From Micromonospora yangpuensis (GTDB taxonomy: Bacteria > Actinomycetota > Actinomycetes > Mycobacteriales > Micromonosporaceae), in contig NZ_FMIA01000002.1 of NCBI RefSeq assembly GCF_900091615.1, positions 5,766,001 through 5,830,000 of the forward strand: a DNA stretch of 64,000 nt. Direction: 5' to 3'. The translations under genes were made by a program, and so were the position numbers. Positions 8,824 to 16,874 of the stretch are shown in pieces. The notes below the pieces were generated by a model. It made no database searches, was not told the origin of the DNA, and was given only the letters and a program-made list of their open reading frames with translations. Each line of letters begins with the position of its first letter. The stretch's first letter is position 1.

Positions 8824-8870
8824 CACCTGAGCGCCATCACGGGCCGACACCTGAGCGCCATCACGGGCCG
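8824..8870. repeat. 23-bp direct duplication
   Basis: CACCTGAGCGCCATCACGGG plus three bases occurs twice in tandem with one base between the copies, in the gap after mgtE. No function apparent. Confidence 0.85.
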
Positions 8871-8942
8871 GCGTCCGCGCGAGCGGCGCACTCCGGGCCG
8901 GGAGGCGGCGGGCCACGGTTGCCGGCGGGCCAGGGCTGAGCC

Positions 8943-9152
8943 ATGACGCGGCTTCGACTGATGGGCACGCACGAGATCCGCGTACGCCTGGGCGGGATCA
9001 GCCGGCAGCGCGTCTACGAGTTGACGATGCGCCGCAACTTTCCCGAGCCGGTCGCCGAACTGGCCCAGGGCAAGGTATGGCTAGCCGAGGACGTCGACCG
9101 TTGGATCGCGGAGCATCGCCGCGAACTCACCGACAGCGAGGGCGACTCCTGA
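8943..9152 (+). CDS. Small AlpA-like helix-turn-helix protein
   Basis: 69-residue protein with the MerR/AlpA-type arrangement: GTHEIRVRLGGISRQRVYEL is the helix-turn-helix, followed by NFPEPVAELAQGKVWLAEDVDRWI, the wing and second helix seen in AlpA and excisionase-like regulators. Such proteins often act in prophages and integrative elements as excision factors or regulators. It sits directly upstream of a nested dyad and the AbiE-like pair, so it may belong to that module. ATG start. No integrase is seen nearby. Confidence 0.75.
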   Translation: MTRLRLMGTHEIRVRLGGISRQRVYELTMRRNFPEPVAELAQGKVWLAEDVDRWIAEHRRELTDSEGDS

Positions 9153-9167
9153 CACACGACCTCACAA

Positions 9168-9221
9168 ATAGATCGTGGAAGGAAAAGGCCCCCATAGGGG
9201 CCTAAAAATTCCAAGATCTAT
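9168..9221. repeat. Nested dyad (ATAGATCNTGGAA ends, AGGCCCC core)
   Basis: Outer 13-bp inverted repeat ATAGATCGTGGAA and TTCCAAGATCTAT with one mismatch, enclosing an inner perfect 7-bp stem AGGCCCC/GGGGCCT. The whole could fold into one long hairpin downstream of the AlpA-like gene. It shares the GATCTTGGA end with the dyad near 31.6 kb, suggesting a small repeat family. It may also terminate transcription. Confidence 0.7.
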
Positions 9222-9284
9222 CGCACGGGCAGCTCAACGTGTCACGCGCGCCAGCCGAGGGGCAGCGGGACTACGCTGCAGGGT

Positions 9285-9641
9285 ATGGAACCGCTCCGCT
9301 CCGTCACCGGCTCACGGAGAGCATACGAGGCCCGCCCCGGCCGGCGAGCCGTCGTGGTTTCCAGCCTGGACGAGCTACGCGGCCCGGTCACCGGCACCGT
9401 CGAACTACCGCACCGATTGTTCTGGCAACCCGACCGACGGATCGACCTTGACGAGCCAGGTCTACTCGCCTGGATGTACGAAACCGTGCTCACCGAGGCT
9501 GCGCACTCCGACGAGCTGCGCGCCTGGTTACATGGGCCGACTCTCATCGGGCTCTGGCCGCAGCTGTATCTGCCCCGGGGTGTACGCCGGGCGTGGGAGG
9601 AGCACCACCCAGCGTTGCGCGCCCGGGAGATCGCCGCCTGA
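9285..9641 (+). CDS. Hypothetical partner of AbiEii-like nucleotidyltransferase
   Basis: Protein of 118 residues without a signal peptide or membrane helix and with no motif I recognise. It lies directly upstream of and overlaps (TGATG) the nucleotidyltransferase-like gene, so the two are translationally coupled. In type IV toxin-antitoxin and AbiE-like loci the gene in this position encodes the antitoxin or regulator, but no winged-helix antitoxin motif is obvious here, so the assignment rests on gene order only. The central segment YETVLTEAAHSDELRAWLHG is predicted helical. Confidence 0.6.
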   Translation: MEPLRSVTGSRRAYEARPGRRAVVVSSLDELRGPVTGTVELPHRLFWQPDRRIDLDEPGLLAWMYETVLTEAAHSDELRAWLHGPTLIGLWPQLYLPRGVRRAWEEHHPALRAREIAA

Positions 9642-10315
9642 TGGCACCCACACCCACGCCGGACCCATTCCAACACGCTGTGGCTCGGATCGCGCTTTCC
9701 GTCGCCAGCCGCCACGGGTTCGCCCTCGCGGGCGGGCAAGCTCTGATTGCCCATGGCATCGGTGCCCGCCCCACCGAAGACATCGACCTGTTCACCGACC
9801 AGGACGGCGGTGTCGCCGCCGCTGCTGAGCTGGTCCGCAGCGCCCTACTCGACTCAGGTTTCCACGTCGAGACGATTGCCGACCCCACCGAACTGGATGA
9901 CGTCTTCTACGGCTTCGAGCAGGAGATGACGGAATTCGAGGTCCATCGCGACGACCAGGCCGTACGCCTACAACTCGTGCGCTTCGCCCGCACCAACAGC
10001 CCTGTCGTGTTCGGCATCGGGCCCGTGCTGCACCTCGACGACGTCCTCGGCACCAAGGTCGCTGCCATGGTCACCCGAGCCCAGCCCCGCGACTACGTCG
10101 ACGTCGCAGCGGCTTTACGCGACTGCACCAGAGATGACCTGATCGCGCTCGGCCGCCGCGCCGATCCCGATCTCGCGGACGACGAGATCCACGACTGCAT
10201 GCGACGTCTCGACCGATTGCCGGACAGCGTCTTCGCCCTCTACCGCCTCAGTCCGACGCAGATCGAGACGGTTCGCGGGTCCTTTGCGGACTGGCCCCGG
10301 TCAGCCCGGCTCTGA
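9641..10315 (+). CDS. AbiEii/AbiGii-type nucleotidyltransferase, putative toxin
   Basis: Protein of 224 residues of the nucleotidyltransferase superfamily. The N-terminal catalytic signature is FALAGGQALIAHGIGARPTE followed by DIDLFTD: the G-G-x-A-L glycine loop and D-x-D metal-binding pair of AbiEii and MNT-like enzymes. Known AbiEii proteins act as toxins by adding nucleotides to tRNA and block phage growth. Later conserved parts include HLDDVLGTKVAAMVTRAQPRD, a block also typical of the family. The ATG overlaps the upstream stop. The pair is convergent with nuoB. Toxicity is inferred from family, not shown. Confidence 0.8.
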   Translation: MAPTPTPDPFQHAVARIALSVASRHGFALAGGQALIAHGIGARPTEDIDLFTDQDGGVAAAAELVRSALLDSGFHVETIADPTELDDVFYGFEQEMTEFEVHRDDQAVRLQLVRFARTNSPVVFGIGPVLHLDDVLGTKVAAMVTRAQPRDYVDVAAALRDCTRDDLIALGRRADPDLADDEIHDCMRRLDRLPDSVFALYRLSPTQIETVRGSFADWPRSARL

Positions 10316-10327
10316 GACCTTCGGTGC

Positions 10328-10993
10328 TCAGTCGGAGGCCGGATCTCTCCGGTCAGCGGCTCCGCTGGACGGAGGGCGGACCGGTGGAGCGGTCAGCGAG
10401 TCGACCGGGCGGGGCACGGCGACCGCCCCCGGGGCCGGCACCGGAGCGGCTGCCTCCGAGGGAACCGGCTCGGTGGATTCCAGGGCGCTGACGTCGGCCG
10501 ACGGGGCGAGCGGGTCGACGCGGGGCACCCCGCCGAGGCCGGACTGCTCGGCGGCGATCTTCTCCTGAAGGCGCAGGATGCCGTGCAGCAGCGCCTCCGG
10601 CCGGGGCGGGCAGCCGGGCACGTAGACGTCCACCGGGATGAGCTGGTCGACGCCCTTGGTGACCGAGTAGGAGTCCCAGTACGGGCCGCCGCAGTTGGAG
10701 CAGGCGCCGAAGGAGATGACGTACTTGGGCTCCGGCATCTGGTCGTAGAGCCGCTTGATCGCCGGGGCCATCTTGTCGGTGACGGTACCGGAGACCACCA
10801 TCAGGTCGGCCTGCCGGGGGCCGTGGGCGAACGGGATCACGCCGAGCCGGATGAAGTCGTGCCGGCCCATGCTGGTCGCGATGAACTCGATGGCGCAGCA
10901 GGCCAGGCCGAAGTTGAAGACCCACAGCGAGTACCGCCGGCCCCAGTTGAGCACGAACTTGATCGGCTCGCCGAGCACATCCGGCAGCTGCAC
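10328..10993 (-). CDS. nuoB: NADH-quinone oxidoreductase subunit B
   Basis: Complex I subunit carrying the terminal N2 [4Fe-4S] cluster next to the quinone site; 221 residues. The family cysteines are visible: C32-C33 in [11 protein letters not shown]98 in [11 protein letters not shown] and C128 in [17 protein letters not shown]. Like NuoC, it has a long extra C-terminal tail (about 60 residues rich in Ala, Pro and Val) after the conserved core. The gene stands 7 kb from nuoC-nuoH with unrelated genes between, and a second, broken piece of a nuoB gene lies at 15.3 kb. Function in a complete complex depends on subunits outside the window. Confidence 0.93.
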   Translation of the reverse strand: MQLPDVLGEPIKFVLNWGRRYSLWVFNFGLACCAIEFIATSMGRHDFIRLGVIPFAHGPRQADLMVVSGTVTDKMAPAIKRLYDQMPEPKYVISFGACSNCGGPYWDSYSVTKGVDQLIPVDVYVPGCPPRPEALLHGILRLQEKIAAEQSGLGGVPRVDPLAPSADVSALESTEPVPSEAAAPVPAPGAVAVPRPVDSLTAPPVRPPSSGAADRRDPASD

Positions 10994-11059
10994 GAGCGCA
11001 CCCCTCTCCTGTCCCCGACCGACAGTGAACCACAGCGGGCGGCCGCCGTCGGCCGGCCG

Positions 11060-12547
11060 TCAGTACGTCGGGCGTTGCAGCAGGCTGACGAACTCGACAA
11101 GCAGCCGCTCCCGCAGGGCGGGCGGGGCCGCGTCGAGCAGGGTGTTCACCACCGCCATCCGCTCCGGCACCACCGCACCGCCCGCCCCAGCACCGCCGAA
11201 GCCGAGGCCGGTGACCAGGGTGGCGACCAGGTCGGGGGTGAGCGCGTCCGGGGTCAGGGTGCCGGTGAGGGTGAGCAGTTCGGCGGGGAGCCGGACCGGG
11301 CCGGCGGCGCGGGTCGCCGCCACCGCGGCGGTCAGGTCGGGGCCGAAGGCGGGCACCGTCGGGGCCACCGAGGCGGTCACCGTGAGGTGGACGCTGGCCG
11401 GCAGGTCGCCGTACCGGAACTGGGGTTGGGTGTGCCAACCGCGCACCGTCAGCTCGTCGACCAGGGTGAACAGGTCGAGGGTCGGGTCGGTCGAGGTGAA
11501 GCAGACGACGGTGGACTCCGGTTCGGCGAGCAGCCGCAGGCCGTCGACGCGCCGCACCGCCTCGGCGAGTCCGGCGACTGCCTGGCGGGTCTGCCGGGCC
11601 AGCGAAAGGTAGCCGGCGTCGCCGAGGTGGCGGAGGGTGGCGTAGGCGGCGGCGATCGGGCCGCCGGAGCGGGTCGAGGCGATCACCGGGTTGATCATCG
11701 TGTAGCCGGGCCAGTCGGCGAAGGCGAAGTACTGCGGAGCGCGCAGGGTCGCGTCGCGGTGCAGCAGCACCGAGACGCCCTTCGGGGCGTACGCGTACTT
11801 GTGCAGGTCCACCGAGATCGAGGTGACGCCGGGCAGGCTCAGGTCGAACGGGGGTACCGGCGCGCCGAGGCGGCGCAGGTAGGGCAGGGTCCAGCCGCCG
11901 AAGCAGGCGTCCACGTGGCAGCGCACCCCGCGTTCGGCGGCCAGCGCCGCGATCTGTTCGACCGGGTCGATCACGCCGTGCGCGTACGAGGGGGCGGAGC
12001 AGGCGACCAGGACGGTCTCCGACCGGATCGCGGCGGCCACGTCGGCCGGGGCGGGGCGCAGCGTCCGGGGTGAGACCGGCACGGTGTCCAGGGCCACCCG
12101 CAGGTAGTGGGCGGCCTTGGCGAACGCCGCGTGCGCGCTGACCGGCACCAGCAGGCGGGGCTCGGTGATCTGCGGGTTGCCGTCGCGGGCCGCCTTCACC
12201 GCGAGGATCAGCGACTCGGTGCCGCCACTGGTGAGGTTGCCGACCACCTCCGGCGCGGCCGTGCCGGGGCCGCCGCCGAGCAGCCGGGCCGCCGCGCCGA
12301 CCAGGGCGTTCTCCATGGTCAGCAGGGACGGGAAGGCGGTCGGGTCGAGCCCGTTGACGTGCGCGCTCGCCGCGTGGGCGGCGGCGGTCAACTCGTCCAG
12401 GCCGGGCACCGCCGGGTCGTAGACGTAGGCGAAGAGGCGTCCGCCGTGGGTGGCCCGGTCGGCCCCGCGCAGCGCCCGCAGCTCCGCCAGCACCCGATCC
12501 GCCGGTACGCCCTCAGCCGGCAACGCCGGCCGCTTCTCGTCGGTCAT
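11060..12547 (-). CDS. PLP-dependent group II amino acid decarboxylase-like protein
   Basis: Pyridoxal-phosphate enzyme of 495 residues resembling sphingosine-1-phosphate lyase and group II decarboxylases. The substrate-entry half has NLTSGGTESLILAVKAARD, the conserved HVDACFGGW gives the aspartate that contacts the PLP ring nitrogen, and SVDLHKYAYAPKGVSVLLHR carries the PLP-binding lysine (HK). It could remove a carboxylate from an amino acid or cleave a phosphorylated amino alcohol; the substrate cannot be read from sequence. Its ATG overlaps the stop of the upstream MFS gene (ATGA), so transporter and enzyme are co-translated, suggesting import or export of its substrate or product. Confidence 0.85.
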   Translation of the reverse strand: MTDEKRPALPAEGVPADRVLAELRALRGADRATHGGRLFAYVYDPAVPGLDELTAAAHAASAHVNGLDPTAFPSLLTMENALVGAAARLLGGGPGTAAPEVVGNLTSGGTESLILAVKAARDGNPQITEPRLLVPVSAHAAFAKAAHYLRVALDTVPVSPRTLRPAPADVAAAIRSETVLVACSAPSYAHGVIDPVEQIAALAAERGVRCHVDACFGGWTLPYLRRLGAPVPPFDLSLPGVTSISVDLHKYAYAPKGVSVLLHRDATLRAPQYFAFADWPGYTMINPVIASTRSGGPIAAAYATLRHLGDAGYLSLARQTRQAVAGLAEAVRRVDGLRLLAEPESTVVCFTSTDPTLDLFTLVDELTVRGWHTQPQFRYGDLPASVHLTVTASVAPTVPAFGPDLTAAVAATRAAGPVRLPAELLTLTGTLTPDALTPDLVATLVTGLGFGGAGAGGAVVPERMAVVNTLLDAAPPALRERLLVEFVSLLQRPTY

Positions 12548-13908
12548 GTGGGGGAGCCGCCCTTCGGGGTGTCGGTGACCGCGCGAGCCAGGTCGGCGGC
12601 GGTGAGGTGGTACCCGCGTAGTGCAACGGCGGCCAGGCCGACCAGGAGCGCGGGCAGGACGGTGAAGCCGAGCAGGATGCCCAGCCGGGCGGTGTCGGAC
12701 TGGGCCACCGGGCCGGTGGACGACGAGGCGTACCCGGAGATCTGCAGGACCAGGCCGAAGAGTCCGGGGCCGAGCGCCAGGCCGAAGGTCTCCCCGGCGG
12801 TCCACAGGCCGGTGAAGACGCCGGCCTGGCGGCGGCCGGTGCGCGCGGTGTCGTACGCGATGCAGTCGGGGAGCATGGCCAGCGCGAAGACCTGCTGGCC
12901 GGCGTACCCGCAGCCGATCAGGGCGACCAGCGCGTAGGTCGCCACCGCCGGCAGCACCGGCGCGGCGACCAGCGCGAACGCCGCCACCGCGAAGATCACC
13001 GAGGCGGCGACCAGGGCGGCCCGCTTGCCCAGCCGGGCACCGACCCGGGTCCAGACCGGCATGACCAGCAGCGCCGGCCCGACGAAGCAGGCGAAGAGCA
13101 CGGTCGGGCCGGTGGCCGGGTCACCCAGGATCTGAGCGGCGAAGTAGTTGACCCCGGCGAGAATGGTCGCCACCCCGACCGACTGCACCACGAAGCAGAG
13201 CAGCAGCGCCCGGAACGCCCGGTTGCGTCCGGCCACCGCCAGTTGGGCGCGCAGCGTCGGCTCGCTGCGCGCGACGGTGCCGGTCGGGGCGGCGCGGGTG
13301 CCGAGGAACGCGCCGAGCGCACCGACCGCGATCAGCGCCGCGACGAACAACCCCATCCACCGGTACCCGGCCAGGCCGTCGCCGCCGGCGGTCACCACCA
13401 TCGGGGCGAGCGCCCCGGAGACCAGGATGGCCAGCGCCAGCACCGCGATCCGCCAGCTCATCAGCCGGGTACGTTCGGCGTAGTCGTCGGTCAGCTCGGC
13501 CGGCATCGCCACGTACGGCACCTGGAAGAAGGCGAACGCGGTAGCGGTCAGCAGGAACGCCACCGCGACGTACGCCCCGGCCGCCGGCCCGGTGCCGAAC
13601 AGCCCGGCGAAGATCGCGGCGAACGACACCGCGAGCGCCAGCCCACCGAAGAACAGGTACGGGCGGCGGGCACCCCAGCGGGTGCGGGTCCGGTCGGAGA
13701 GCCGCCCGACCACCGGGTTGACCAGCACGTCCCAGGCCTTCGGCCCGAGCACCAACAGGGCGGCCACCCCGGCGGCGACCCCCAGGGTGTCGGTCAGGTA
13801 CGGCAGCAGGAGCAGCCCGGGGACAGTCCCGAAGGCACCGGTGGCCAGCGAGCCCAGGGCGTACCCGAGATGGACCTGGCGGGGCAGCGGACCCGGCGGC
13901 GCGTGCAT
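12544..13908 (-). CDS. MFS transporter, GPH (sugar cation symporter)-like
   Basis: Twelve-helix membrane transporter of 454 residues. The first loop carries NPVVGRLSDRTRTRWGARRP, typical of the GPH/melibiose-type symporters, and LPDCIAYDTARTGRRQAGVFTG matches the corresponding GPH block in the second half. It would move a small solute with a cation across the cytoplasmic membrane. It is the first gene of a two-gene operon with the PLP decarboxylase, coupled by a 4-bp overlap. A near-consensus promoter lies so close upstream that the transcript may be leaderless. Confidence 0.87.
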   Translation of the reverse strand: MHAPPGPLPRQVHLGYALGSLATGAFGTVPGLLLLPYLTDTLGVAAGVAALLVLGPKAWDVLVNPVVGRLSDRTRTRWGARRPYLFFGGLALAVSFAAIFAGLFGTGPAAGAYVAVAFLLTATAFAFFQVPYVAMPAELTDDYAERTRLMSWRIAVLALAILVSGALAPMVVTAGGDGLAGYRWMGLFVAALIAVGALGAFLGTRAAPTGTVARSEPTLRAQLAVAGRNRAFRALLLCFVVQSVGVATILAGVNYFAAQILGDPATGPTVLFACFVGPALLVMPVWTRVGARLGKRAALVAASVIFAVAAFALVAAPVLPAVATYALVALIGCGYAGQQVFALAMLPDCIAYDTARTGRRQAGVFTGLWTAGETFGLALGPGLFGLVLQISGYASSSTGPVAQSDTARLGILLGFTVLPALLVGLAAVALRGYHLTAADLARAVTDTPKGGSPT

Positions 13909-13916
13909 GAGTTTGA

Positions 13917-13944
13917 ATCTTACTCACGTTGTTCGTTGCGTCAC
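13917..13944 (-). promoter_or_regulatory. Sigma-70-type promoter of the MFS-decarboxylase operon
   Basis: On the minus strand, GTGACG (-35) is followed after 16 bp by TAAGAT (-10). The ATG begins 9 bases after the -10 box, so the message would start at or just before the start codon. No ribosome site is present, consistent with leaderless translation common in actinobacteria. Confidence 0.55.
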
Positions 13945-14045
13945 ATCCTCCGGGCCGGGCAGCCAACGTAGCTCGACCCGGCCCGGCGAATCCCCCACTA
14001 CGCATGCGGCGGGGCCGTCAATAGCACTCCGCGGCGACCACGCAA

Positions 14046-14103
14046 AGCCCCTGACGCGTCGAGAAGGACCTCATCTGTGCGGCCGTCAACCCGACCCTTG
14101 GTC
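14046..14103 (-). pseudogene. Inverted remnant of a repeat-domain gene
   Basis: Read on the minus strand this short stretch encodes TKGRVDGRTDEVLLDA, closely matching DKGRVDGRTGQVLFDA of the downstream gene, with high DNA similarity across the stretch. It has no usable start or stop and sits in the 430-bp gap before that gene, in opposite orientation. It is best explained as the decayed end of a second, inverted paralogue. The rest of the gap shows no convincing gene. Confidence 0.65.
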
Positions 14104-14339
14104 CGGCGGTCACCCAGGAGCTTTCGTTGGAGCGGTCAACATCGCTCGCGCCACCCGCCAGGCCAACCGCCGCCCACACGGCCTCATCGCCGCCGTGATC
14201 TGCAGTTACCGCAGAACGCAAGGCCCCTGGGGTGCTCGGACAGGTCCGGTGCGCGGATGCTGGGCGGTGAACCGGCGGGGGTGAAGGCACGTTAGGTGGT
14301 AGGCAACGAGACGACATCCGACCAGAAGGTGTGACCACA

Positions 14340-15302
14340 ATGGGTAGAAAATGGACCGATGAACAGTACGCTCAGGCTCTCAACAGCCGCAGACCAGGCG
14401 ACCTCCCCAAGCAGAACGACACCGATCCAGTGGAACTCGGCGGCCAGCCGGTGGAGGTCCCCACCGGCAGACTCCTGGCCAACCTCCGGGCCGAGGGTCG
14501 GGTCGACGGCCGCACAGATCCGGCCCTCTTCGACGCACTCACCCGGCACGGAATCAACCCCATCAGGAACCCGGCAAAAGACCCCGGCCGTTGGTACATC
14601 CCTCCCTCCGGCGCACTCATCAGGTGGACGGATGACATCTACGCGAAGGCTCTCAACAGCCGCAGACCAGGCGACCTCCCCAAGAACAGCGACACCGATC
14701 CAGTGGAAATCGGCGGCCAGCCGGTGGAGGTCCCCACCGGCAGACTCCTGACCAAACTCCGGGCCGAGGGTCGGGTCGACGGCCGCACAGATCAGGCCCT
14801 CATCGACGCATTGGCCCGGCACGGAATCAACCCCATCAGGAACCCGGCAAAAGACCCCGGCCGTTGGTACATCCCTCCCACCGGCGCAGTCATCAAGTGG
14901 ACGGATGACATCTACGCGGAGGCTCTCAACAGCCGGCCGCCAGGCGACCTCCCCAAGAGGAACGACACCGATCCAGTGGAAATCGGCGGCCAGCCGGTGG
15001 AGGTCCCCACCGGCCAACTCCTGAACAACCTCCGGGACAAGGGTCGGGTCGACGGCCGCACAGGTCAGGTCCTCTTCGACGCACTCACCCGGCACGGCCT
15101 CGACATCGTCCATTCCCCGGAGCACCGCCGTTGGTGGGTTGAATCGCGGGCATCGGCGCCAACCCGACCCGCAGGCGTCACTCTCGGTGATATCGCGGCG
15201 ATGACCGGCCCCCACCACAACGGCACGGGAAGCTCCTCCACTGCCCGGGCAGCAGGTGATGACCCCTCAGCGGCCTTGGCACGCAAGAAGCAACGCAGAT
15301 AG
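14340..15302 (+). CDS. Triple-repeat protein with helicase-associated-like units
   Basis: Protein of 320 residues made of three near-identical units of about 88 residues, each beginning W-T-D-[DE]-x-Y-A-x-A-L-N-S-R and containing PVEVPTG[RQ]LL, LRAEGRVDGRTD and a closing LTRHGI or ARHGI. The pattern of an initial Trp, a central Gly and Val-Pro, then L-x-x-L-R and a final L-x-x-x-G resembles a divergent helicase-associated domain; that likeness is by eye. After the repeats comes LGDIAAMTGP and a tail rich in Ser, Ala and Arg, the ending shared with other accessory proteins here. ATG is preferred over an earlier GTG because AGAAGG lies 10 bp ahead of it. Function unknown. Confidence 0.75.
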   Translation: MGRKWTDEQYAQALNSRRPGDLPKQNDTDPVELGGQPVEVPTGRLLANLRAEGRVDGRTDPALFDALTRHGINPIRNPAKDPGRWYIPPSGALIRWTDDIYAKALNSRRPGDLPKNSDTDPVEIGGQPVEVPTGRLLTKLRAEGRVDGRTDQALIDALARHGINPIRNPAKDPGRWYIPPTGAVIKWTDDIYAEALNSRPPGDLPKRNDTDPVEIGGQPVEVPTGQLLNNLRDKGRVDGRTGQVLFDALTRHGLDIVHSPEHRRWWVESRASAPTRPAGVTLGDIAAMTGPHHNGTGSSSTARAAGDDPSAALARKKQRR

Positions 15303-15315
15303 GTGGGCGCGGCGG

Positions 15316-15381
15316 TCGGGGCGGGTAACCGGCACGTACACGTCCACCGGGATCGGCTGGTTGACACCCTTGGTCACCGAG
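15316..15381 (-). pseudogene. nuoB fragment
   Basis: Minus-strand translation gives [17 protein letters not shown], matching [17 protein letters not shown] of the intact nuoB at 10.3-11.0 kb, and DNA identity continues into the codons for the GCPPRP segment before breaking off. There is no start, no catalytic cysteine (GCPP is lost) and no full frame. It is a leftover of a second nuoB copy or a rearrangement scar beside the repeat-domain gene. Confidence 0.8.
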
Positions 15382-15394
15382 CCGCCTGCGTGGC

Positions 15395-15703
15395 CTACCC
15401 CTCGTACGGATCCCAGGCTGCCGACATCTCCACCCCGGCGGCCCGCAGCGGCGTGCCCTCGGCCCGCAATCGGGCCCGCGCCTCGACCTCGTGCCCCGGC
15501 GGCAGCCGCCCCGACGAGGTCACCACCCGGTGCCAGGGCACCCCGCCACCGTGCCGCGCCATGATCGAGCCGACCAGCCGGGCCGAGGCCCGCCCGGAGC
15601 GCTCGGCCAACGCGTCGGCCACCGCGCCGTACGACATCACCCGGCCCGGCGGGATCCGCTCCACAAGGTCGAGCACCGCCTCGACGTACTCCTCAGGGGT
15701 CAC
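15395..15703 (-). CDS. Alkyltransferase-like protein (ATL, MGMT family)
   Basis: DNA-binding protein of 102 residues from the O6-alkylguanine DNA alkyltransferase family. The helix-turn-helix block RVMSYGAVADALAERSG and the active-site loop are clear, but the catalytic Cys of the PCHRV motif is replaced: the sequence reads GVPWHRVV. This defines an ATL, which binds O6-alkylguanine lesions without repairing them and recruits nucleotide excision repair. The GTG start gives the usual ATL length. Divergent from proB, with only about 60 bp between starts. Confidence 0.9.
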   Translation of the reverse strand: MTPEEYVEAVLDLVERIPPGRVMSYGAVADALAERSGRASARLVGSIMARHGGGVPWHRVVTSSGRLPPGHEVEARARLRAEGTPLRAAGVEMSAAWDPYEG

Positions 15704-15764
15704 GACCGGCCACGATATGGGAACCGGCGCGGGACCACGCAGCGCCACCACGCAGAATGGTCGG

Positions 15765-16874
15765 GTGCGGGAAGCAGTCACGACGGCCCGGCGGGTCGTC
15801 GTCAAGATCGGATCATCCTCGTTGACCACCGCGACCGGCGGTCTGGCCACCGACCGGGTGGACACCCTGGTCGACGCGCTCGGCGCGCTCGCCGCGCAGG
15901 GACGCGAGGTCGTGCTGGTCTCCTCCGGCGCGATCGCCGCCGGGCTCGCCCCACTCGGCCTGCCCCGGCGACCGCGCGACCTGGCCACCCAGCAGGCCGC
16001 CGCCAGCGTCGGGCAGGGCCTGCTGATCGGCAGGTACGCGGGCAGCTTCGCCCGGCACGGGCTGACCGTCGGGCAGGTGCTGCTCACCGTCGACGACGTG
16101 ACCCGGCGGGCGCACTACCGCAACGCGTACCGGACCCTGCGCAAGCTGCTCGACCTGCGGGCGGTGCCGATCGTCAACGAGAACGACACGGTGGCCACCG
16201 AGGAGATCCGGTTCGGCGACAACGACCGGCTGGCCGCCCTGGTCGCCGCCCTGGTCCACGCCGACCTGCTGGTGCTCCTCTCCGACGTCGACGCCCTCTG
16301 GACCGGCGACCCGACCCGACCCGGCTCGACCCGGATCCGCGAGGTACGCGACGAGCGCGACCTGGCCGGGGTGACCGTCGGCGGGGCCGGTCGGTCCGGG
16401 GTCGGCACCGGCGGCATGGTCACCAAGGTCGAGGCGGCCAGGATCGCCACCGGCTTCGGCATCCCGGTGGTGCTCACCGCCGCCCCGCTCGCCCCGGCGG
16501 CACTGGCCGGCGAAGAGGTCGGCACCCTGTTCCACCCCGGGCGGACCCGCCCCACCGCCCGGCTGTTCTGGCTGGCCCACGCCACCTCACCCCGGGGCCG
16601 GCTGCACCTGGACCCGGGTGCGGTGCAGGCCGTGGTCGACCGACGCAAGTCGCTGCTGCCGGCCGGGATCACCGCCGTGGACGGCACCTTCACCGCCGGC
16701 GACCCGGTGGACCTGGTGGACACCGCCGGCGACCCGGTGGCCCGGGGGCTGGTCAACTACGACGCGGTCGAGCTGCCCACCCTGCTCGGCCGCTCCACCG
16801 CCGACCTCGCCGCCACCCTCGGCCCCGGCTACGAACGCGAAGTAGTCCACCGCGACGACCTCGTCCTGCTGTAA
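15765..16874 (+). CDS. proB: Glutamate 5-kinase
   Basis: First enzyme of proline synthesis: phosphorylates glutamate to glutamyl-5-phosphate. 369 residues with the amino acid kinase domain (VVVKIGSSSLT at the start, LVSSGAIAAGL, the NENDTVATEEIRFGDNDRLAA substrate and nucleotide region, GTGGMVTKVEAARIA) and a C-terminal PUA domain from about residue 280 (GRLHLDPGAVQAVV onward), the standard two-domain ProB. A GTG start is the first in frame with the conserved N-terminus. Its TAA stop is part of a palindromic repeat that separates it from proA by about 90 bp. Confidence 0.95.
   Translation: MREAVTTARRVVVKIGSSSLTTATGGLATDRVDTLVDALGALAAQGREVVLVSSGAIAAGLAPLGLPRRPRDLATQQAAASVGQGLLIGRYAGSFARHGLTVGQVLLTVDDVTRRAHYRNAYRTLRKLLDLRAVPIVNENDTVATEEIRFGDNDRLAALVAALVHADLLVLLSDVDALWTGDPTRPGSTRIREVRDERDLAGVTVGGAGRSGVGTGGMVTKVEAARIATGFGIPVVLTAAPLAPAALAGEEVGTLFHPGRTRPTARLFWLAHATSPRGRLHLDPGAVQAVVDRRKSLLPAGITAVDGTFTAGDPVDLVDTAGDPVARGLVNYDAVELPTLLGRSTADLAATLGPGYEREVVHRDDLVLL

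Noticed and set aside
14018..14338. Minus-strand open frame in the gap before the triple-repeat gene
   Set aside because: The frame does not match the remnant found there (which is in another frame), has no ribosome site and no recognisable protein.
15813..16580. Long antisense open frame over proB
   Set aside because: Low-complexity Gly/Gln/Val-rich shadow typical of the third codon position in high-GC genes.
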